From an uncultured Streptomyces sp. (lineage in GTDB: Bacteria; Actinomycetota; Actinomycetes; Streptomycetales; Streptomycetaceae), in contig NZ_CANLBS010000011.1 in NCBI RefSeq assembly GCF_947488945.1, forward strand, positions 1-64,000: DNA of 64,000 bases. The letters run 5' to 3'. Every line of letters begins with the position of its first letter. Position 1 is the stretch's first letter. The notes below the pieces were generated by a model. It saw only the letters and a list, made by a program, of their open reading frames with translations, ran no database searches and was not told the origin of the DNA. Positions 35,353 through 44,220 of the stretch are shown piece by piece. The position numbers and the translations under genes were made by a program.

Positions 35353-36825
35353 ATGTGGGCACTGAGCGCCGTGGATCACCGGCGGCTGGGAATGGCCGGG
35401 GCCGTCGCGGTCGCCGCGGGCGGCTGGGCGGCGGGGCGGCTGCCCGCGCACGACCCGTGGGGGCTGTGGGTGGCGCGGGGGCCGGCGGTGACCACCGCGG
35501 CGACGCTGCTCGCCTACGCGGGGCTGGCGGTGCTGGTCGCCGCCTGGTGGGGGTACGGGCGCACGGACCCCTCCGCCCGCGACGTCCGAGGCACGCTCGT
35601 CCGCTGGGCCGCGCCGCTGCTCGTGGTACCGCCGCTGCACTCCGCCGACGTGTACAGCTACGTCGCCCAGGGCGCGATGGTGCTGGAGGGGCACGACGTG
35701 TACGGCGAGGGGCCGTCCGTGCTGGACCCGGCCGGGCGGGGCGGTGACGCCGCCGCGAGCGTCGGCCACCACTGGACGCACACCCCCGCCCCCTACGGGC
35801 CGTTCTTCCTCGTGCTGGCGCGCGCCGCCGCCTGGCTGACCGGTGGTGCGATCGTTCCCGCGGTGCTGCTGATGCGGCTCGTCGCGGTGGGGTCGCTGGT
35901 GCTCGTCGTGTGGGCGGTGGCCAGGCTGGCGCGGGACCACGGTGTCGGCGAGGGCGGTGCGCTGTGGCTGGCCGCGCTCAACCCGCTGCTGCTGGTCCAC
36001 GTGGTGGGCGGCATCCACAACGACGGGCTGATGGCGGGCCTGACGCTGGCCGGCGCGGTGCTGGCGCTGCGCGGCCGCTGGGTCGCCGGTTCGGCGCTGA
36101 TCGGGCTCGCGGTGCTGGTGAAGTCGCCGGCGGCGGTGGCGCTGCTGTTCGTCGGCGTCGTGGTGGGCCGGGCGGCCGCCGGGTCCGCGGCGCGCCGGGT
36201 GGCGAAGGGACTGCTGGGGCCGGGGCTGGTCGCCTCGGCGGTGGCGGTGGGCACGACGCTGCTGGCCGGTACCGGGTTCGGGTGGCTGCGGACGCAGAGC
36301 GTGGCGGGGACGATCCACACCGCGCTGTCCCTCTCCAGCGACGTCGGGCTGGGGGTCGGCCTGCTGCTGCGGTCGGCGGTGGGCGCCGATCCGCAGGCGG
36401 TGAAGTCGGCGGTGGGGACGCTGGGTCTGGCGGTCGCCGGGGTGCTGATCCTGGTGCTCGCGCGCCGGGCGGCGGTGGGCCGGACCGAGCCGGTGCACGC
36501 CCTGGGGCTGGGGCTGGTGGCGCTGGTGGTGCTGTCGCCGATGGTGCAGCCCTGGTACCTGCTGTGGGGGACGGTGGTGGTCGCGGCCACCGGGTGGCGC
36601 GGCACGGCGGGCCGGTGGCTCGCGGTGGCGTCGGCGGCGCTGGTGTTCGTGACGCACCCGACGGGGGCGACACCGTGGTACGGCTTCGTGACGGCGGGCG
36701 TCGTCGCGGCGGGGCTGGCGGTGGCGGTGCGCCGGGAGCGGCGTGCGGTGTCCGGCGGGGCGGTGCTGCCGGGGCCGCGCCGGGCGGCGGACGCCCCCGT
36801 CGAGGCGGCGCCGGAGGCGGTCTGA
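35353..36825 (+). CDS. MptB-like polyprenol-phosphomannose-dependent mannosyltransferase
   Basis: 490-residue integral membrane GT-C protein with ten or more hydrophobic segments. HSADVYSYVAQGAMVLEGHDVYGEGP in the first outer loop carries the catalytic acidic residue of this family, and WTHTPAPYGPFFLVLAR is also conserved. MptB adds alpha-1,6-mannose from polyprenol-phosphomannose to lipomannan in mycolate actinobacteria; in Streptomyces the acceptor is less clear. The ATG at 35353 is where family homology begins; the upstream ribosome site is weak. Confidence 0.8.
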   Translation: MWALSAVDHRRLGMAGAVAVAAGGWAAGRLPAHDPWGLWVARGPAVTTAATLLAYAGLAVLVAAWWGYGRTDPSARDVRGTLVRWAAPLLVVPPLHSADVYSYVAQGAMVLEGHDVYGEGPSVLDPAGRGGDAAASVGHHWTHTPAPYGPFFLVLARAAAWLTGGAIVPAVLLMRLVAVGSLVLVVWAVARLARDHGVGEGGALWLAALNPLLLVHVVGGIHNDGLMAGLTLAGAVLALRGRWVAGSALIGLAVLVKSPAAVALLFVGVVVGRAAAGSAARRVAKGLLGPGLVASAVAVGTTLLAGTGFGWLRTQSVAGTIHTALSLSSDVGLGVGLLLRSAVGADPQAVKSAVGTLGLAVAGVLILVLARRAAVGRTEPVHALGLGLVALVVLSPMVQPWYLLWGTVVVAATGWRGTAGRWLAVASAALVFVTHPTGATPWYGFVTAGVVAAGLAVAVRRERRAVSGGAVLPGPRRAADAPVEAAPEAV

Positions 36826-36835
36826 GCGAGCGGAC

Positions 36836-36865
36836 CCGGCCCGCCCCTCGCGAGGGGCGGGCCGG
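36836..36865. terminator. Bidirectional terminator
   Basis: 15-base arms CCGGCCCGCCCCTCG / CGAGGGGCGGGCCGG directly abutting (folds with a 4-base loop), between the convergent mannosyltransferase and oxidoreductase genes. Confidence 0.8.
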
Positions 36866-36876
36866 TGGCGGGCGGG

Positions 36877-39153
36877 TCAGCCCGTGGTGTTCTCGAAGCG
36901 GACGACGACGGACTTGCTGGCCGGGGTGTTGCTGATGTCGGCGGTCGCGCCGAGCGGTACCAGGACGTTGGTCTCCGGGTAGTACGCGGCGGCGCAGCCG
37001 CGGGCGGTGGGGTAGTGCACCACGCGGAAGCCGAGGGCGCGCCGTTCGGTGCCGTCGCGCCATTCGCCGACGAGGTCGGTGTAGGCGCCGTCGGCGAGGC
37101 CGAGCGCGCGGGCGTCGTCGGGGTTGACGAGGACGACGCGGCGGCCGCCCTTGATGCCGCGGTAGCGGTCGTCGAGGCCGTAGATGGTGGTGTTGTACTG
37201 GTCGTGCGAGCGCAGGGTCTGCAACAGCAGCCTCCCTGCGGGGAGTTCGGGGTACTCCACGGGTGCGGCGGTGAAGTTGGCGAGGCCGGTCGCGGTGGGG
37301 AAGCGGCGTTCGTCGCGGGGGGCGTGCGGGAGCTGGAAGCCGCCGGGGGCGGCGACCCGGGCGTTGAAGTCCTCGAAGCCGGGCACCACGCGGGAGACGC
37401 GGTCGCGGATCGTCGCGTAGTCCTTCTCGAACTCCTCCCACGGGGTGGTGGAGGCGGGGCCGAGGACGGCTCGGGCGAGGCGGGCGACGATGGCGGGTTC
37501 GGACAGCAGGTGCGGGCTCGCGGGGGTGAGGTTGCCGCGCGAGGCGTGGACCATGCCCATGGAGTCCTCGACGGTGACGAACTGCTTGCCCGAGGCCTGT
37601 ACGTCCTTGTCGGTGCGGCCGAGCGTCGGCAGGATCAGGGCGCGGGCGCCGGTGACGGCGTGCGAGCGGTTGAGTTTGGTGGAGACGTGGACGGTGAGCG
37701 CGGCGCGGCGCATCGCGGCCTCGGTGACGTCCGTGTCGGGGGTCGCGCCGACGAAGTTGCCGCCCATGGCGAAGAAGACCCTGGCCTCGCCGTCGCGCAG
37801 CGCCTCGATGGAGCGGACCACGTCGTAGCCGTGGTGGCGGGGGGAGACGATGCCGAACTCCCGGTCGAGGGCGTCGAGGAAGGCGTCCGAGGGCCGCTCG
37901 AAGATGCCCATGGTCCGGTCGCCCTGGACGTTGGAGTGGCCGCGCACGGGGCAGACGCCGGCGCCGGGGCGGCCGATGTTGCCGCGCAGCAGGAGGAAGT
38001 TGACGACTTCGCGGATGGTCGGCACGGAGTGCTTGTGCTGGGTGAGGCCCATCGCCCAGCAGACGATGGTGCGCTTCGAGGCGAGGACCATGGCGAGGGC
38101 GCGCTCGATGCCGGCGCGGTCGAGGCCGGTCGCGGCGAGGGTGGTGTCCCAGTCGGCCTCGCGGGCGGCGGCGGCGAACTCCTCGAAGCCGTGGGTGTGT
38201 TCGGCGACGAAGGCGGTGTCGACGGCCCCTTCGGTCTCCAGGACCAGCTTGTTGAGGAGGCGGAAGAGCGCCTGGTCGCCGCCGATGCGGATCTGGAGGA
38301 ACAGGTCGGTCAGCGCGGTGCCCCTGATCATGCCCTGCGGGGTCTGCGGGTTCTTGAACCGCTCCAGTCCGGCCTCGGGCAGCGGGTTCACCGAGATGAT
38401 CTTCGCGCCGGCCCTCTTGGCCTTCTCCAGCGCGGACAGCATCCGCGGGTGGTTGGTGCCCGGGTTCTGCCCGGCGACGATGATCAGGTCCGCTTCGTGC
38501 AGGTCGTCGAGGGAGACGCTGCCCTTGCCGATGCCGATGGTCTCGGTCAGCGCGGAGCCGGAGGACTCGTGGCACATGTTGGAGCAGTCCGGCAGGTTGT
38601 TGGTGCCGAACTCGCGGGCGAAGAGCTGGAGGAGGAAGGCCGCCTCGTTGCTGGTGCGGCCGGAGGTGTAGAAGAGGGCCTCGTCGGGGGAGGAGAGCGC
38701 CTTCAGTTCCTCGGCGAGGATCGCGAAGGCGCGGTCCCAGGTGACGGCCTCGTAGGTGTCGGAGCCCTCGGCCAGGTACATGGGATGGGTGATGCGGCCC
38801 TGCTGGCCTAGCCAGTAGCCGCTGCGGCCGGCCAGGTCGGACACGGGGTGGGCGGCGAAGAAGTCCGGGGTCACCCGGCGCAGCGTCGCCTCCTCGGCGA
38901 CGGCCTTGGCGCCGTTCTCGCAGAACTCCGCGGTGTGCCGCCGGTCGCCCTCCGGCCAGGCGCAGCCGGGGCAGTCGAAGCCGTTCTTCTGGTTGACCTT
39001 GAGGAGGGTGGCGGCGGTGCGCCGCAGCCCCATCTGCTGCCGGGCCATGATCAGGCTGTGGGCGACGGCGGGCAGTCCGGCGGCGGCGTGCTGGACGTCG
39101 TCGACCTGCGGGGCGTCCTGGACCGGGTCTCCGGTCGGGGGCTTGGTGGCCAT
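36877..39153 (-). CDS. FdhF/YdeP-type molybdopterin oxidoreductase
   Basis: 758 residues. KNGFDCPGCAWPEGDRRHTAEFCENGAKAV is the YdeP-family N terminus; its Cys cluster may hold an iron-sulfur centre. SNMCHESSGSALTETIG, VAGQNPGTNHPRM and HSNVQGDRTMGI line the bis-MGD cofactor site, and the C-terminal MopB domain starts near LLLQTLRSHDQYNTTIYG. Resembles formate dehydrogenase alpha chains but lacks the extra ferredoxin domains and any partner subunit, so formate is not assured. YdeP of E. coli is linked to acid resistance. Start at 39151-39153 with a GGGGAG site. Divergent from polA. Confidence 0.88.
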   Translation of the reverse strand: MATKPPTGDPVQDAPQVDDVQHAAAGLPAVAHSLIMARQQMGLRRTAATLLKVNQKNGFDCPGCAWPEGDRRHTAEFCENGAKAVAEEATLRRVTPDFFAAHPVSDLAGRSGYWLGQQGRITHPMYLAEGSDTYEAVTWDRAFAILAEELKALSSPDEALFYTSGRTSNEAAFLLQLFAREFGTNNLPDCSNMCHESSGSALTETIGIGKGSVSLDDLHEADLIIVAGQNPGTNHPRMLSALEKAKRAGAKIISVNPLPEAGLERFKNPQTPQGMIRGTALTDLFLQIRIGGDQALFRLLNKLVLETEGAVDTAFVAEHTHGFEEFAAAAREADWDTTLAATGLDRAGIERALAMVLASKRTIVCWAMGLTQHKHSVPTIREVVNFLLLRGNIGRPGAGVCPVRGHSNVQGDRTMGIFERPSDAFLDALDREFGIVSPRHHGYDVVRSIEALRDGEARVFFAMGGNFVGATPDTDVTEAAMRRAALTVHVSTKLNRSHAVTGARALILPTLGRTDKDVQASGKQFVTVEDSMGMVHASRGNLTPASPHLLSEPAIVARLARAVLGPASTTPWEEFEKDYATIRDRVSRVVPGFEDFNARVAAPGGFQLPHAPRDERRFPTATGLANFTAAPVEYPELPAGRLLLQTLRSHDQYNTTIYGLDDRYRGIKGGRRVVLVNPDDARALGLADGAYTDLVGEWRDGTERRALGFRVVHYPTARGCAAAYYPETNVLVPLGATADISNTPASKSVVVRFENTTG

Positions 39154-39318
39154 GATGCTCCCCTTCGAGCGGCTGTACCTGCCATCGATCTTGTCACGGC
39201 GCTGCGGCGCGGTGGGCGGTGCGCCGGGCGGTCCTGGGCGGCGGGGCGGGGGTGTGCGCGGTGGCCGCGGGGCGTGACGCGGTCCGGATTGTCGGTGGTC
39301 CGTGGCAGGATCGGGGAC

Positions 39319-42030
39319 GTGGCTGAGACAGCATCGAAGAAGACGGCAGACAACCGACCGCGCCTGCTCCTCATGGACGGGCACTCCCTGGCGTACCGGG
39401 CGTTCTTCGCCCTGCCCGCGGAGAATTTCACGACCGGGACGGGGCAGCCGACGAACGCCGTGTACGGCTTCGCCTCGATGCTGGCGAACACGCTGCGCGA
39501 CGAGGCGCCCACGCACTTCGCGGTGGCGTTCGACGTGTCCCGCAAGACCTGGCGCTCGGAGGAGTTCCCCGAGTACAAGGCGAACCGCTCCAAGACCCCC
39601 GACGAGTTCAAGGGGCAGGTGGAGCTGATCGGGGAACTGCTCGACGCGATGAGCGCCGACCGGTTCGCCGTCGACGGCTTCGAGGCGGACGACGTCATCG
39701 CGACGCTCGCCACCCGCGCCGAGGCGGCCGGGTTCGAGGTGCTGATCGTCACCGGCGACCGCGACTCGTTCCAGCTGATCACGGACAACGTCACCGTGCT
39801 CTACCCGACCAAGGGCGTGTCGGAGCTGACCCGTTTCACGCCCGCCAAGGTCGAGGAGAAGTACGGCCTCACCCCCGCCCAGTACCCGGACTTCGCCGCG
39901 CTGCGCGGCGACCCGTCGGACAACCTGCCCGGCATCCCCGGCGTCGGCGAGAAGACCGCCGCGAAGTGGATCAACCAGTTCGGTTCGTTCGACGAGCTGG
40001 TGGCCCGCGCCGACGAGGTCAAGGGCAAGGCCGGGCAGAATTTCCGCGACCACCTGGAGTCGGTGCGGCTCAACCGCCGGCTGACCGAGATGGTCCGGGA
40101 CGTGGAGCTGCCCAAGGGTCCCGAGGACCTGGCGCGCGCCCCGTACGACCGTACGGCGGTCACCGGGGTGCTGGACGTGCTGGAGATCCGCAACCCGAGC
40201 CTGCGCGAGCGGCTGATGGCGGTCGACCCCGGCGCGGCGCAGGACGAGGCCCCGGCCCCGGCGGCCGGCGTGGAGCTGGACGGTTCGGTGCTCGCCACCG
40301 GCCAGGTCGCCGGGTGGCTGGCCGAGCACGGCGGGCAGCCGCTGGGCGTCGCCACCGTGGACACCTGGGCGCTGGGCACCGGCCGGGTCACCGAGCTGGC
40401 GCTCGCCGCCGCCGGCGGGGCCGCCGCCTGGCTGGACCCGGCGGAGCTGGACGCGGACGACGAGCGCGCCCTCACCGGCTGGCTCGCCGACCCGGCCCGC
40501 ACGAAGGTCCTGCACAACGCCAAGAGCGTGATGCGGGTCTTCCCCGAGCACGGCTGGCACATCGAGGGCGTCTCCATGGACACCGCCCTCGCCGCCTACC
40601 TGGTGAAGCCGGGCCGCCGCTCCTTCGCGCTGGACGCCCTCGCCGTGGAGTACCTCGGCCGGGAGCTGGCGCCCGCCGCAGCGTCCGACGGGCAGCTCGC
40701 CTTCGGCGCCGACGACCGGGCCGAGGCCGACGCCCTGATGTCGCAGGCCCGCGCCGTCCTCGACCTCGGCGGCGCCTTCACCACCCGGCTCGCGGAGGTC
40801 AACGCCACGGACCTGCTGCACGACATGGAGCTGCCCACCTCCATCCTGCTGGCCCGGCTGGAGCGGCACGGCATCGCCGCCGAGCGCGCCCATCTGGAGG
40901 CGATGGAGCAGCAGTTCGCCGGAGCCGTGCAGCAGGCGGTGAAGGAGGCGCACGCCTCGGTGGGCCGCGAGTTCAACCTCGGCTCGCCCAAGCAGCTCCA
41001 GGAAGTCCTCTTCGGCGAGCTGGCCCTGCCGAAGACGAAGAAGACGAAGACGGGTTACACCACCGACGCGGACGCGCTGGCCTGGCTGGCGGCGCAGACC
41101 GAGCACGAGCTGCCCGTCGTCATGCTGCGCCACCGCGAGCAGGCGAAGCTGCGGGTCACCGTCGAGGGCCTGATCAAGTCGATCGCGACGGACGGCCGCA
41201 TCCACACCACGTTCAACCAGACCGTCGCGGCGACCGGCCGGCTCTCGTCCACCGACCCCAACCTGCAGAACATCCCGGTGCGCACGGACGAGGGGCGGGC
41301 GATCCGCCGCGGGTTCGTCGTCGGCGAGGGCTTCGAGACGCTGATGACGGCGGACTACAGCCAGATCGAACTGCGGGTGATGGCCCACCTGTCCGAGGAC
41401 GCCGGTCTCATCCAGGCGTTCACGTCGGGGGAGGACCTGCACACCACGGTCGCCTCGCAGGTGTTCGGCGTCGAGAAGTCGGCCGTCGACCCGGAGATGC
41501 GCCGCAAGATCAAGGCCATGTCCTACGGCCTCGCGTACGGCCTGTCGGCGTTCGGGCTGTCCCAGCAGCTCAACATCGAGGCCGGCGAGGCGCGCGGCCT
41601 GATGGACACCTACTTCGAGCGGTTCGGCGGGGTGCGGGACTATCTGCGCCGGGTCGTCGAGGAGGCCAGGGCCACCGGGTACACCGAGACGGTCTTCGGC
41701 CGCCGCCGGTACCTCCCCGACCTGAACAGCGACAACCGCCAGCGGCGCGAGACCGCCGAGCGGATGGCGCTCAACGCCCCGATCCAGGGCACCGCCGCCG
41801 ACATCGTCAAGGTGGCGATGCTCCGGGTGGACGAGGCGCTGACCGGGGCCGGGCTGACCTCGCGGATGCTGCTCCAGGTCCACGACGAAATCGTCCTGGA
41901 GATCGCCGCGGGCGAGCGGGAGCAGGTCGAGCGGATCGTCCGCGAGCAGATGGCCTCCGCCGTCGAACTCCGCGCCCCGCTGGACGTGTCGGTCGGCGTC
42001 GGCCGCGACTGGGAGTCGGCGGCGCACTGA
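39319..42030 (+). CDS. polA: DNA polymerase I
   Basis: 903 residues from the GTG at 39319. Residues 15-310 are the 5'-3' exonuclease (LLLMDGHSLAYRAFFAL, FEADDVIATLA, VTGDRDSFQLI). The central 3'-5' exonuclease domain lacks the usual DxE motif and is probably inactive, as in other actinobacterial enzymes. The polymerase domain has DYSQIELRVMAHL, the O-helix RRKIKAMSYGLAYG and HDEIVLEI. Repairs gaps and removes RNA primers. Confidence 0.95.
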   Translation: MAETASKKTADNRPRLLLMDGHSLAYRAFFALPAENFTTGTGQPTNAVYGFASMLANTLRDEAPTHFAVAFDVSRKTWRSEEFPEYKANRSKTPDEFKGQVELIGELLDAMSADRFAVDGFEADDVIATLATRAEAAGFEVLIVTGDRDSFQLITDNVTVLYPTKGVSELTRFTPAKVEEKYGLTPAQYPDFAALRGDPSDNLPGIPGVGEKTAAKWINQFGSFDELVARADEVKGKAGQNFRDHLESVRLNRRLTEMVRDVELPKGPEDLARAPYDRTAVTGVLDVLEIRNPSLRERLMAVDPGAAQDEAPAPAAGVELDGSVLATGQVAGWLAEHGGQPLGVATVDTWALGTGRVTELALAAAGGAAAWLDPAELDADDERALTGWLADPARTKVLHNAKSVMRVFPEHGWHIEGVSMDTALAAYLVKPGRRSFALDALAVEYLGRELAPAAASDGQLAFGADDRAEADALMSQARAVLDLGGAFTTRLAEVNATDLLHDMELPTSILLARLERHGIAAERAHLEAMEQQFAGAVQQAVKEAHASVGREFNLGSPKQLQEVLFGELALPKTKKTKTGYTTDADALAWLAAQTEHELPVVMLRHREQAKLRVTVEGLIKSIATDGRIHTTFNQTVAATGRLSSTDPNLQNIPVRTDEGRAIRRGFVVGEGFETLMTADYSQIELRVMAHLSEDAGLIQAFTSGEDLHTTVASQVFGVEKSAVDPEMRRKIKAMSYGLAYGLSAFGLSQQLNIEAGEARGLMDTYFERFGGVRDYLRRVVEEARATGYTETVFGRRRYLPDLNSDNRQRRETAERMALNAPIQGTAADIVKVAMLRVDEALTGAGLTSRMLLQVHDEIVLEIAAGEREQVERIVREQMASAVELRAPLDVSVGVGRDWESAAH

Positions 42031-42078
42031 CCTCCGCGACGGTCCCGCACCCGCAGGACCGCACGCGCGTCCCCACGG

Positions 42079-42112
42079 GGGCGGTACCCGGCTCTCCGGC
42101 CGGGTACCGCCC
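42079..42112 (+). terminator. Terminator after polA
   Basis: 14-bp stem (arms 42079-42092 and 42099-42112) with a 6-base loop, 48 bp after the polA stop. Confidence 0.75.
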
Positions 42113-42382
42113 TCTCCTGCATGCCCCGCCGCCGTTGCCGGGTGACGGGGCGGCGACCTGCGGGCGGACGCCCGGCCACCGGGGCGGGACGCACCGCACA
42201 ACGGCGGCACAACGCGCGCCCAACGCCCGCCGAATCCGGCTCCGCGAACCGTCCGCGCCGTGTGAAAAAGCGGTAAGAACCGGTCAGCCCGCCATGTCGG
42301 CCCGCCCCAACGTGCCGTAGGGTCACCTCAGTCCAGGCGCTGGGGAGCGCGGACAGTCGTCGACGGGGAGGGACCGATACGT

Positions 42383-44143
42383 ATGGCAGCGCAATTCGGA
42401 CGCCGGCTGCGCCGGGGAGCCACCAACACAGCGGTGGCCGCGGTCGTGGTGGCGGCGCTCGCCGCCTCGCAGGCTCCGGGCGCACCCGGAGCGGACCGGG
42501 CCGGCGCCGACGACCCGTCGACCGCCTCGGAGTCCGGCCCGGACACCGCGGCGTCCGACGGAGCGGGCGACGAGCGGTACTACACCGACCTGCCGCCGCT
42601 GACGACGCCCTCGAAGCCGAAGACCTCCGTCGACCTGCCCCTCACCGGCAGCGCCGAATCGGGCATCCCCGCGACCGTGCTCGCCGCCTACAAGCAGGCC
42701 GAGGCGGACCTCGCGCGCACCGACGCCGCGTGCCGGCTGCCCTGGCAACTCCTCGCCGCGATAGGCAAGGTCGAGTCGGGACAGGCGCGCGGCGGCAACG
42801 TCGACGCGCGGGGCACCACGCTCTCCCCGATCCTCGGCCCCGCACTCAACGGCCAGGGCTTCGCGCTCATCAAGGACTCCGACGGCGGCGCCTACGACGG
42901 CGACTCCACCCACGACCGCGCGGTCGGCCCGATGCAGTTCATCCCGCAGACCTGGGCCACCTGGGGCCAGGACGCCAACGGCGACGGGCGCAAGGACCCC
43001 AACAACATCTACGACGCCGCGCTCGCCGCAGGACGCTACCTCTGCGCCGGGAGCCGCGACCTCGGTCTGGCCACCGACCTGGACCGTGCCGTCCTCAGCT
43101 ACAACCACTCCACCGAGTACCTGCGCACCGTGCGGACCTGGTTCGCGTACTACCAGGACGGCGTGCACGAGGTGCCCGACGGCACCGGCGTCCTGCCGGT
43201 CACCTCCAGCGGCGGCGGCCGCGCCACCGCGGGCCCGACGCCGACGCCCGGCGCCCCGGCCTCCGGCACGTCCACCCCCGGCTCCGGCCCCTCCGCCTCC
43301 CCGAGCCCCTCCCCGACGCCGTCCACGCCGTCGACGCCGTCCGCCCCCGGCACCCCCACGCCGACGCCGACCCTCCCCACCGTGCCGCCCCCGACGAACC
43401 CGCCGACGCCGCCCGCCTCCTCGACGCTCGGCAGCGTCGTCGACGCCGGCACGGGCGCGCTGACCGCGCTCACCGGCGACGCCTTCGAGGGACGGATCGC
43501 CGTACGCGCCCTGAGCACCACCGGCAAGGCGTTCGCCAGGACGCCGGTGACGTTCACGATCGCCGGCGACACCGACGCCCGCTTCGCCGACGGCACTGCC
43601 ACCGCCACGACGGCCACCGGCACCGACGGCGTCGCCACCGCCCCCGTGATCCGGGCCGGCGACACCACGGGGGCGTTCCGGATCGTCGCGGTCGTCGGCA
43701 CCGGCGCCAGGCAGCTGACGTTCACCTATCTCGCGACCGTGAACGCCCGGCACGCCGACGCCCTCGCCCGCACCGGCGACACCGCGCTGAGCGCCGCCAC
43801 CGGGACGGAGTTCGCCGACCGCGTCGGGATCAAGGCCACCCGCGGCGGAGCCGTCGCGGCGGGCGTGGCGGTCACCGCCACGGTCCTGACCGGCGGACTG
43901 CTGCCGGTCACGGACGACAAGGGCCCGTACTTCGAGGACGCCGACGGCGAAGCGGTCCGCACCCTGTCCGGCCTCGTCACCGACCAGGACGGCCTGCTCA
44001 CCCTGCCGGTGCTGCACGCGGGCACCGCGCCGGGGACCTACCGGCTGAGCCTGGTCGCGGCGGGCGGCGGCACCGTCGTCGTCGAGCTCACCGTCGAGGC
44101 CCCCGAGGCGTCCGCGTCGCCCGCGGCCTCCGCGACCCCCTGA
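42383..44143 (+). CDS. Secreted lytic transglycosylase-like protein with Ig-like repeats
   Basis: 586 residues. N-terminal signal peptide (about 1-38). Residues 85-260 are a lysozyme-fold murein transglycosylase domain: LPWQLLAAIGKVESG with the catalytic Glu, GPMQFIPQTWATWG, and NIYDAALAAGRYLC. A Pro/Thr/Ser linker (about 275-350) likely spans the wall. Two bacterial Ig-like beta domains follow (about 355-575). Probably cuts peptidoglycan during growth or separation. Confidence 0.85.
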   Translation: MAAQFGRRLRRGATNTAVAAVVVAALAASQAPGAPGADRAGADDPSTASESGPDTAASDGAGDERYYTDLPPLTTPSKPKTSVDLPLTGSAESGIPATVLAAYKQAEADLARTDAACRLPWQLLAAIGKVESGQARGGNVDARGTTLSPILGPALNGQGFALIKDSDGGAYDGDSTHDRAVGPMQFIPQTWATWGQDANGDGRKDPNNIYDAALAAGRYLCAGSRDLGLATDLDRAVLSYNHSTEYLRTVRTWFAYYQDGVHEVPDGTGVLPVTSSGGGRATAGPTPTPGAPASGTSTPGSGPSASPSPSPTPSTPSTPSAPGTPTPTPTLPTVPPPTNPPTPPASSTLGSVVDAGTGALTALTGDAFEGRIAVRALSTTGKAFARTPVTFTIAGDTDARFADGTATATTATGTDGVATAPVIRAGDTTGAFRIVAVVGTGARQLTFTYLATVNARHADALARTGDTALSAATGTEFADRVGIKATRGGAVAAGVAVTATVLTGGLLPVTDDKGPYFEDADGEAVRTLSGLVTDQDGLLTLPVLHAGTAPGTYRLSLVAAGGGTVVVELTVEAPEASASPAASATP

Positions 44144-44162
44144 CGGCCGCGCACCACGCACC

Positions 44163-44194
44163 AGGACGGCCCCGGCGCACGCCGGGGCCGTCCT
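44163..44194. terminator. Bidirectional terminator
   Basis: Perfect 14-bp stem (AGGACGGCCCCGGC / GCCGGGGCCGTCCT), 4-base loop, between convergent transglycosylase and helicase genes. Confidence 0.8.
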
Positions 44195-44220
44195 CGCGTA
44201 CGTCGGCCCGGCGCGGCCGG

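Noticed and set aside
36877..42210. A very long minus-strand frame spanning polA and the oxidoreductase.
   Set aside because: The part opposite polA is an antisense shadow of a strongly conserved gene. Only the segment from 39153 leftward matches a protein family.
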